Shown one piece after another: positions 1 through 5,008 of a DNA stretch of 5,008 nt (position 1 is the first letter of the stretch; every line of letters starts with the position of its first letter). The stretch spans positions 1 to 5,008 of the forward strand of contig JAIDLO010000167.1 in assembly GCA_029050995.1 (NCBI GenBank). Reading direction: 5' to 3'. Both the position numbers and the translations under genes were made by a program. Origin of the DNA: Eubacterium sp. (lineage in GTDB: Bacteria > Bacillota > Clostridia > Oscillospirales > Acutalibacteraceae). A model generated the notes under the pieces. The model searched no databases. It saw only the letters and a program-made list of their open reading frames with translations, and was not told the DNA's origin.

Positions 1-43
1 ACGCGTAAGATCGTCGGCAGCGTCAGATGTTGATAAGAGACAG
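1..43 (+). other. Illumina Nextera i5-side adapter left on contig end (artefact)
   Basis: These bases are library-construction sequence, not genome. Positions 11-24 equal the 14-base Nextera read-1 adapter portion (TCGTCGGCAGCGTC). Positions 25-43 match the 19-base Tn5 mosaic end except at 31-32, where TG replaces GT. Positions 3-10 (GCGTAAGA) sit exactly where the i5 index belongs and match the index I know as S517/N517, and positions 1-2 (AC) fit the end of the flow-cell sequence. Genomic DNA therefore begins at about 44. No biological transposon should be inferred from the mosaic end. The match is from memory of the adapter sequence; the contiguous order of all four parts makes chance very unlikely. 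Confidence 0.97.
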
Positions 44-47
44 TTAT

Positions 48-87
48 AAGGGCTTTCATAATTTTATAAAGCCTTTTTTGTTTTTTT
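48..87 (+). terminator. Rightward intrinsic terminator, probably of a missing convergent gene
   Basis: GGCTTT (51-56) pairs with AAAGCC (68-73) around an 11-nt A/T-rich loop. The stem can extend outward through a G-T pair and two A-T pairs (48-50 with 74-76). A T-rich run (74-87, broken by one G at 80) follows on the plus strand, so the strong polarity is rightward, toward ligA. This suggests a convergent gene to the left that is cut off by the contig end. Read leftward, the hairpin is followed only by CTTATAA. It lies shortly after the ligA stop and could serve ligA weakly, but this is less certain. Confidence 0.65.
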
Positions 88-97
88 CTGAATTCTC

Positions 98-2074
98 TCA
101 TTTGATCATTTCCATAAATCTTTCTTCTGTTATGATTTCAATGCCAAGGGCATTGGCTTTATCAAGCTTGCTTCCTGCTTCTTCGCCTGCAAGAACATAG
201 CTTGTTTTTTTAGAAACACTTGATGATGTTTTTCCGCCGAAGGATTCAATGATTTTTGATGCTTCAGCGCGTTTTAAGGTTGGCAGTGTTCCCGTTAAAA
301 CAAAGGTTTTGCCTTCAAAACGATGATCCTGAACAACGCTCTGAGATTCCATATTCACGCCGTTTTCAGCAAGGCTTCTGATTAATTCCTTTGATTTTTC
401 GTTTTTAAAGAAATCAACAATACTTTCAGCCATAATATCGCCGAAGCCGTCAATATTCAGAATATCTTCAGCAGAAGCATTCATAACCGCTTCCATATTC
501 TTAAAATGATTTGCCAAAAGATTTCCTGCTTTTGCGCCGATATGACGGATACCCAAGCCGAATATAAGCTTTCCCAAATCATTTTTCTTAGAATTCTCTA
601 TTGAGTTGATGATATTGTTGATACTTTTTTCTTTAAAGCCCTCAAGATTCTCCGACTCAATTTTTTCATAGGTTAATACATAAATATCCTCTGTTTTTTC
701 AATAAGACCATTCTCAACAAAGGTTTCCAGAATTGCAGGACCTAACCCCTCTATATCCATTGCATCCCTTGAGCAGAAATGAATCAGATTTCTTAAAAGC
801 TGAGCCGGACAATCGGGATTGATACATCTGATTGCCGCTTCATCATTTTCTTTTACAACAGGGCTCTGACAGCTTGGGCAGAGCTTTGGAAATTCATAAA
901 TTGCATCACTGTTGTGTTCATTAACACAAAGCACCTCGGGTATGATATCCCCTGCCTTGCGAACAGTTACAACATCTCCAATTGCAATACCCTTTTCTTT
1001 GATAAAATCGCTGTTGTGAAGCGTTGCTCTTGAAACAGTTGTGCCTGCAAGATGAACAGGCTCTAAAACAGCTATAGGCGTTAACACACCTGTTCTGCCG
1101 ACTGCGATTTCGATATCAATCAATTTGGTCTGCTTTTCTTCGGGCGGATACTTGAATGCAACAGCCCATTTCGGAAACTTTGCTGTTGAGCCAAGCTGAT
1201 TACGCATTTCAAAATCATCAACCTTGATCACAGCGCCGTCAATATCAAATTCAAGCTCGCCGCGCTCTTCGCCGATTTTGTCTATAACATTCAACGCATC
1301 CTCAATGCTGTCTACTAAAGTATATTCAGGAACTGTATTAAAACCAAGCTCCTGCAGAAAATCAAGGCTTTCCTTATGGGAACTGAGCGTAACGCCCTCT
1401 ACCTGCTGAATATTGAAAATAAAAATATCAAGTCCTCTTGTTGCAGTTACCTCGCTGTCTTTCTGTCTGAGCGAGCCTGCGGCAGCATTGCGTGGATTTT
1501 TAAACGGCTTTTCGCCTTTTAAAAGCTGTCTGTCTACAACGCGTTCAAAGCTTTTTTTCGGCATATAAACCTCGCCGCGAACCTCAATAAACGGAATCTC
1601 CTTGTTGAGCTTTAACGGCACATTATGAATAACTCTGATATTTCCGCTTACATCCTCGCCGACATTTCCGTCCCCTCTTGTTGAGCCTCTTACAAAAACG
1701 CCGTTTTCATATTCAAGGCTAACGGAAAGACCGTCTATTTTCGGCTCAACGCAGTATTTCGGACTATTGACAACATTCTGAACTCTATTGTCAAAATCAT
1801 AAATTTCATCCTTTGAAAATGCATCCTGCAGGGATTCCATTCGAACAGTATGCACAACGCTTTCAAATGAATTATCAGCCTTTCCGCCAACGCGCTTTGT
1901 CGGCGAATCGTCTGTATCAAATTCGGGATATTCTTCTTCAAGCTTTTTCAGCTCGCGCATCATCATATCATATTCATAATCTTCGATTTCAGGCGCATCG
2001 TCATTATAATATCTGTCGCTATGATATCTGAGCGTTTTGCGAAGTTCTTCAATTTTTTCTTTTACATTTTCCAT
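98..2074 (-). CDS. ligA: NAD+-dependent DNA ligase LigA
   Basis: LigA seals 3'-OH/5'-phosphate nicks in duplex DNA during lagging-strand synthesis and repair in the cytoplasm, using NAD+ to form an enzyme-adenylate. All family domains are present and intact (numbering from the ATG). Domain Ia has the NMN-binding residues Y22, D32, Y35 and D36. The adenylation domain carries the nucleophile K112 in EPKIDG, then an OB fold. A four-cysteine zinc finger has C399, C402, C417 and C422. Helix-hairpin-helix repeats span about 440-555, and a C-terminal BRCT domain starts near 585. The 658-residue length is normal for the family. An in-frame GTG lies three codons upstream (2081-2083), but it falls inside the Shine-Dalgarno sequence. 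The ATG at 2074 also places the domain Ia residues at the same numbers as in E. coli LigA. The stop is TGA. The gene has its own promoter and appears monocistronic. Identification is secure. Confidence 0.98.
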   Translation of the reverse strand: MENVKEKIEELRKTLRYHSDRYYNDDAPEIEDYEYDMMMRELKKLEEEYPEFDTDDSPTKRVGGKADNSFESVVHTVRMESLQDAFSKDEIYDFDNRVQNVVNSPKYCVEPKIDGLSVSLEYENGVFVRGSTRGDGNVGEDVSGNIRVIHNVPLKLNKEIPFIEVRGEVYMPKKSFERVVDRQLLKGEKPFKNPRNAAAGSLRQKDSEVTATRGLDIFIFNIQQVEGVTLSSHKESLDFLQELGFNTVPEYTLVDSIEDALNVIDKIGEERGELEFDIDGAVIKVDDFEMRNQLGSTAKFPKWAVAFKYPPEEKQTKLIDIEIAVGRTGVLTPIAVLEPVHLAGTTVSRATLHNSDFIKEKGIAIGDVVTVRKAGDIIPEVLCVNEHNSDAIYEFPKLCPSCQSPVVKENDEAAIRCINPDCPAQLLRNLIHFCSRDAMDIEGLGPAILETFVENGLIEKTEDIYVLTYEKIESENLEGFKEKSINNIINSIENSKKNDLGKLIFGLGIRHIGAKAGNLLANHFKNMEAVMNASAEDILNIDGFGDIMAESIVDFFKNEKSKELIRSLAENGVNMESQSVVQDHRFEGKTFVLTGTLPTLKRAEASKIIESFGGKTSSSVSKKTSYVLAGEEAGSKLDKANALGIEIITEERFMEMIK

Positions 2075-2077
2075 AAT

Positions 2078-2084
2078 CTTCACC
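2078..2084 (-). promoter_or_regulatory. ligA ribosome binding site (decides the start)
   Basis: The minus strand reads GGTGAAG, 3 nt before the ATG at 2074 (5 nt counted from GGTGA). It matches the 3' part of the consensus AAGGAGGTGA. The alternative start GTG (2081-2083) is embedded in this site, so using it would leave no Shine-Dalgarno of its own. This favours the ATG. Confidence 0.75.
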
Positions 2085-2092
2085 AGTTGTTT

Positions 2093-2121
2093 ATTATAAC
2101 AAATATAGATACTTTCTTCAA
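2093..2121 (-). promoter_or_regulatory. Vegetative (sigma-A type) promoter of ligA
   Basis: On the minus strand there is a -35 element TTGAAG (plus-strand 2116-2121; 4 of 6 match TTGACA). A 17-bp spacer follows, then a perfect -10 TATAAT (2093-2098). The -10 is extended by an upstream TG (2100-2101), giving TGTTATAAT. Transcription should start near 2086, leaving a leader of about 12 nt that holds just the ribosome binding site. There is no room for a leader-based regulator, which fits constitutive housekeeping expression. The start position is inferred, not observed. Confidence 0.8.
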
Positions 2122-2162
2122 TAAATATATTTATATTATTACAAATAAATTAATAATTATAT

Positions 2163-2193
2163 AAAACAAGGCGAAAGCATACACTTTCGCCTT
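2163..2193 (-). terminator. Intrinsic terminator of the deaminase-GH31 unit
   Basis: A perfect 10-bp inverted repeat, AAGGCGAAAG (2168-2177) with CTTTCGCCTT (2184-2193), encloses a 6-nt loop. On the minus strand it is followed by GTTTTATATAATT. The stem begins about 10 nt after the GH31 stop codon and lies before the ligA promoter, so it separates the two transcription units. The T-tract is imperfect but the stem is strong. In the plus direction only TCATTGTT follows, so the terminator is essentially one-way. Confidence 0.85.
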
Positions 2194-2203
2194 TCATTGT
2201 TCA

Positions 2204-4555
2204 TTAAATTGTTTCAAGCAATTCTTTTATCGCAGAAGAAACAGCGCGAGGCAATCTTGCTTTATTCAGAGCTGTTCTGATTTCTTCACGGGTTTCTGCC
2301 TTTTCAAACGGCTTATAGGCAATCGCTTTTTTGACTGTTTTTTCCTGCCAGCGGGAAAGAATATAAATCAGCTGTTCCTTAATACTTTCTGTTTTCTTTA
2401 TTTCGGCATTTGAAAGCTCTATTTCAACTTTGCTTTCAGGTGTAAAATCAGATATTTCAACAACAGCATTTCCGTTATCATTCATAATTTCATAATCTGA
2501 ACAGGAAAGCTGATCAGCCTGTAAATCTTTGAACATAAGGCGAAGCCTTCTGTTTTGCGGAATAACGCTTGTATCGCCGACAGAGCTGTTGACAGTAAGC
2601 TTCAACTGTTTCTTTTCTTCATCAAATGAAACGCTGAAAGTCGTTTTTGCATTATGATTTTCATAATCTGTTTTGCCGTTATCCTCATAAAGCGTAAAGC
2701 TGTTGTTGCCTGAATAAATCCAAAGTTCAAGCTCTTCGGGATTGCTTACATCATTGCCGATTGATTTTGCAAACGGAATGATAGCACCCTCTTTTGCAAG
2801 AACAGGCATACTGTTTAAATCCCTGTGAAGCGGAACAACCTTATCGCCGTTATAGCTTTGACCTGTAAAAATATCCGTCCATCTGCCCGCAGGAAGCCAA
2901 GCCGTAACCTCGCCGAAATTTGTCTTTGTATTCTGCTTTGCGGTAATCGGGCAAACCATTAATTCAGAGCCGAACATATACTGATTCGGCACATTATATG
3001 CATTATCCTCATTCGGATACGAATAGTACATTGGCTCGCAAAGTGCTATGCCGTCCTTATGATTTCGATAATCCATTGTGAATATGTAAGGTATAAGGCT
3101 ATGGCGGAGATTGAGCCATTCCTTTGCATAGCTGTAAATATCCGAACGATATTTCCAAGGCTCTTTTCCAAGCAGTTCAATCGCCGTTGAATGCAGCCTC
3201 ATAATCGGAGAAAATACGCCAAACTGGAGCCAGCGGATATATAAATCATCATCACGATAACCCATATGATGTCCGCCTATATCATGGCTCCACCAAGTAT
3301 ATGCCGCATTCGCAGCATTTGCCGTAAAGTAAGGCTGAAAATCAAGCACTTTCCAATTGATTGCAGTATCTCCCGAAAAGCCGAGCGGATAACGATGAGA
3401 GCCGATTCCTGCATAGCGGGACAGCACCATAGGAATATCGCCGTTTTCGGCATTATCATAATAGTGATAATGGTTCAGCGCATTAAGCGGATCAAGCCCT
3501 TTTACATCGCTTTTCTTACCCTGCTGCCAATCTATCCACCAGAAATCAACGCCGTCTTTTTCATACGGCTTATGAAGAATATCAAAGTATGCATTCCAGA
3601 AATCATCACTGCCGCATTGGAATTTAACCTTTTCTTTTGTTTTCGGATCAATGCCTACTACTTTTGCCATATCCGCATACATATCCTCATAGGAATGAAC
3701 ACCGTCAGCAGGATGCAGATTTAAGGTTATATGAAGATTATCGTCTTTTAAATTCTGCAGGAATTCCTTATAATTCGGGAACAATTCTGTATTCCAGGAA
3801 TACCCTGTCCAGCCGCCATATTTAACGCCGAACTTTTGCTCAATATCTTTAACCCAATGCCAGTCCATATCAACAGTAGCAACTGTAAGCGGGATATTTT
3901 CAGCTTTAAATTTAGCCATTAAATCAAGATATTCCTTTTGTGTATAAGCGTGGTATCTGCTCCACCATACACCAAGCGCAAAGCGAGGAATGAGCGGAGT
4001 TGGCGAGCTTATCTGATAAAAGGCTTTGATTGTTTCTCTGTAATTCTTTTCATAAGCAAATATGTATAAATCCTTAGCATTGCCTTCTCTCGGATGAAAA
4101 TTGCCGTTTTCGTCAATCAGAACAGACTTACTGTCATCAAGAACATAAACGCCGTTTTGGGTAATTAAGCCGTCTGTAAGTTTGGTTTTGCCGAAGGTCA
4201 TATCAAGCGTACGGCAGGTACCTTTTAAATTGCCTTTGTTATCACACTTTATCTTTTTTCCGCTTTCCTTGATTTCAACAAACTGCGGCTTTCCGTTATT
4301 CTTATTGATAAAGAATTTAACCTCATCTGTTTCAACAATAACAGTTGAGCCTTGCTCTTTTACAGAAAATTTAATATTGTCAAACTTTCTGAACCAGACA
4401 GCATAGCTTGCCAAATCAACAAACTTCTTCTCTGCTGAATATTCAACACGGATCAGACGATTGGTAAGTACAGTTATCCTGCAACAACCGCCGATATAGA
4501 TTTGATTTTCATTTGCCTTTGCATCTGTTTTTGCAATAAGTGAAGACTTTAACAT
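2204..4555 (-). CDS. Glycoside hydrolase family 31 protein (probable alpha-glucosidase)
   Basis: GH31 enzymes are retaining exo-acting alpha-glycosidases. This 783-residue protein has no signal peptide or membrane segment, so it probably acts in the cytoplasm on imported oligosaccharides. It shows an N-terminal beta-sandwich (about 20-180) and then a (beta/alpha)8 barrel. The barrel has the -1 subsite strand DMDWHW (229-234), the expected nucleophile D342 in WWIDWQQG, R380, the expected acid/base D396 in FSGDT, SHDIGG (423-428) and RLHS (453-456). C-terminal beta domains follow, with a DUF5110-like stretch around 605-670. The last ~65 residues (from about 717) look helical and charged, an addition beyond the usual GH31 architecture. 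The nucleophile motif differs from the common W.DMNE form, so sugar specificity (glucose, xylose, galactose or transfer activity) is not settled. The start has a strong ribosome binding site; the stop is TAA. It lies 21 bp after the deaminase gene, likely in the same transcript. No transporter or regulator is visible nearby. Confidence 0.93.
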   Translation of the reverse strand: MLKSSLIAKTDAKANENQIYIGGCCRITVLTNRLIRVEYSAEKKFVDLASYAVWFRKFDNIKFSVKEQGSTVIVETDEVKFFINKNNGKPQFVEIKESGKKIKCDNKGNLKGTCRTLDMTFGKTKLTDGLITQNGVYVLDDSKSVLIDENGNFHPREGNAKDLYIFAYEKNYRETIKAFYQISSPTPLIPRFALGVWWSRYHAYTQKEYLDLMAKFKAENIPLTVATVDMDWHWVKDIEQKFGVKYGGWTGYSWNTELFPNYKEFLQNLKDDNLHITLNLHPADGVHSYEDMYADMAKVVGIDPKTKEKVKFQCGSDDFWNAYFDILHKPYEKDGVDFWWIDWQQGKKSDVKGLDPLNALNHYHYYDNAENGDIPMVLSRYAGIGSHRYPLGFSGDTAINWKVLDFQPYFTANAANAAYTWWSHDIGGHHMGYRDDDLYIRWLQFGVFSPIMRLHSTAIELLGKEPWKYRSDIYSYAKEWLNLRHSLIPYIFTMDYRNHKDGIALCEPMYYSYPNEDNAYNVPNQYMFGSELMVCPITAKQNTKTNFGEVTAWLPAGRWTDIFTGQSYNGDKVVPLHRDLNSMPVLAKEGAIIPFAKSIGNDVSNPEELELWIYSGNNSFTLYEDNGKTDYENHNAKTTFSVSFDEEKKQLKLTVNSSVGDTSVIPQNRRLRLMFKDLQADQLSCSDYEIMNDNGNAVVEISDFTPESKVEIELSNAEIKKTESIKEQLIYILSRWQEKTVKKAIAYKPFEKAETREEIRTALNKARLPRAVSSAIKELLETI

Positions 4556-4561
4556 AGTTTT

Positions 4562-4570
4562 ACCCCCCTT
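4562..4570 (-). promoter_or_regulatory. Ribosome binding site of the GH31 gene
   Basis: The minus strand reads AAGGGGGGT, 6 nt before the ATG at 4555. It is close to AAGGAGG but with an unbroken run of six Gs. It fills much of the 21-bp gap after the upstream stop codon, which leaves no space for a separate promoter and supports co-transcription. Confidence 0.75.
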
Positions 4571-4576
4571 TTATTT

Positions 4577-4966
4577 TTAAGAATATGAATACGGCACTAA
4601 ATCTCTGAGTTTAACAACAGTGCCTTTATTATCAACAAGAACCTTTATATCTGATGAATTCTTGAGCTGAAGCATAAATTCTCTGCACGCACCGCAAGGC
4701 GGAAGAACATTCCCCTTTTTATCAACAGCAACAACCATTTCTATCTCAAATTCGCCATTCGTAATCATTGTTGAAATTGCATTTCTTTCAGCACACATAC
4801 CAAGCGAACAATCCGTGTCAATACAAACACCTGTATAAATATTTCCTTGTTTAGTAATAACAGCAGCCCCAACACCGCCTGAACACATTTGTTCACTTAT
4901 CTTCTTCGGGTTTACAACCGCCTTTGCGGCATTGTATACCGTTTCCCAATGTTTATCTAATTTCAT
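4577..4966 (-). CDS. Cytidine deaminase-family protein (cdd-like, substrate uncertain)
   Basis: This is a 129-residue, single-domain zinc deaminase of the small homotetrameric cytidine deaminase class. Family members hydrolyse the amino group of cytidine or deoxycytidine to give uridine products in pyrimidine salvage. The core strand VGAAVITKQGNIYTG (32-46) is followed by the zinc and catalytic motif C58-A-E60 and then PCGAC with C91 and C94. That gives three cysteine ligands and the catalytic glutamate. The canonical ribose-contacting N.E motif (GCNIEN in B. subtilis Cdd, recalled) is replaced by GVCID (46-50). The usual YS.F segment before VGAA is missing, and the C-terminus is short (LVPYSYS). 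Overall length and these departures resemble blasticidin-S-deaminase-like members, so cytidine activity is only the default guess. The ATG at 4966 has GGAG 7 nt upstream; the stop is TAA. It is probably the first gene of a leftward unit with GH31, although upstream genes beyond the window cannot be excluded. Confidence 0.9.
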   Translation of the reverse strand: MKLDKHWETVYNAAKAVVNPKKISEQMCSGGVGAAVITKQGNIYTGVCIDTDCSLGMCAERNAISTMITNGEFEIEMVVAVDKKGNVLPPCGACREFMLQLKNSSDIKVLVDNKGTVVKLRDLVPYSYS

Positions 4967-4973
4967 ATGTATT

Positions 4974-4977
4974 CTCC
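4974..4977 (-). promoter_or_regulatory. Ribosome binding site of the deaminase gene
   Basis: GGAG on the minus strand lies 7 nt before the ATG at 4966. This is a standard spacing and supports that start, since no other in-frame ATG lies near the N-terminus. Confidence 0.7.
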
Positions 4978-5008
4978 GTTTAATTAAAATTACTTCTCTA
5001 TATTATGT

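Noticed and set aside
25..43. Tn5 mosaic end suggesting a natural transposon insertion
   Set aside because: It is directly joined to the Nextera primer site and an index, so it comes from library tagmentation rather than a resident Tn5.
2099..2167. A/T-rich stretch between the two transcription units as an origin or regulatory RNA
   Set aside because: It contains the promoter -35 region and the terminator T-tract. The rest shows no iterons, DnaA-box-like repeats or further hairpins.
3266..3724. Plus-strand open frame of 152 codons opposite the GH31 gene
   Set aside because: It lies wholly antisense to conserved barrel sequence including the catalytic motif, has no recognisable domain, and is an expected shadow of the real reading frame. 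The other opposite-strand and alternate-frame openings inside ligA and GH31 are rejected for the same reason.
4563..4568. Run of six G (minus strand) as a phase-variable tract controlling GH31 translation
   Set aside because: Six bases is short for slippage-driven switching, and the run is simply a G-rich Shine-Dalgarno.
98..4966. An undescribed biological system spanning the window
   Set aside because: All three genes belong to known enzyme families. There is no defence gene, toxin pair, repeat array, reverse transcriptase, recombinase or phage gene, so the evidence does not support such a claim.
5002..5007. Possible -10 (CATAAT on the minus strand) for the deaminase gene
   Set aside because: It has a 5 of 6 match and plausible spacing, but its -35 would lie beyond the window and the region is so A/T-rich that chance matches are common. 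It cannot be supported.

Overview
The window looks like ordinary chromosome from a low-GC Gram-positive bacterium, most likely a Clostridia-class gut anaerobe. The evidence is an A/T-rich sequence (roughly 40% GC by eye, not counted), lysine-rich proteins, strong Shine-Dalgarno sites, compact intergenic gaps with intrinsic terminators, and a vegetative promoter of the type typical of Firmicutes. The genus cannot be fixed from the sequence alone.

Layout, left to right: bases 1-43 are not genomic. They match an Illumina Nextera i5-side library adapter (end of the flow-cell sequence, an 8-base index, read-1 primer site, Tn5 mosaic end), so real sequence starts at about 44. Next comes a rightward intrinsic terminator (48-87), probably for a convergent gene lost at the contig edge. 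Then come three leftward genes: ligA (98-2074, NAD+-dependent DNA ligase); a cytoplasmic glycoside hydrolase family 31 enzyme (2204-4555); and a small cytidine deaminase-family protein (4577-4966). The right end (4967-5008) holds only the deaminase ribosome binding site and A/T-rich upstream DNA.

Transcription units: the deaminase and GH31 genes are 21 bp apart with nothing between them but a ribosome binding site. They are probably co-transcribed leftward and end at a clear hairpin-plus-T-tract terminator (2163-2193). ligA then has its own promoter (TTGAAG, 17 bp, extended -10 TGTTATAAT) and a predicted leader of only about 12 nt.

Functionally, ligA is housekeeping DNA replication and repair. 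The GH31 enzyme probably releases alpha-linked sugar from imported oligosaccharides. The deaminase keeps all zinc and catalytic residues but has a changed ribose-recognition motif, so its substrate is uncertain. No obvious pathway links the deaminase to the glycosidase. I saw no mobile element, CRISPR array, RNA gene, defence system or undescribed system. The points most worth a second look are the retained adapter, the atypical deaminase pocket, and the GH31 catalytic motif with its extra C-terminal helical tail.
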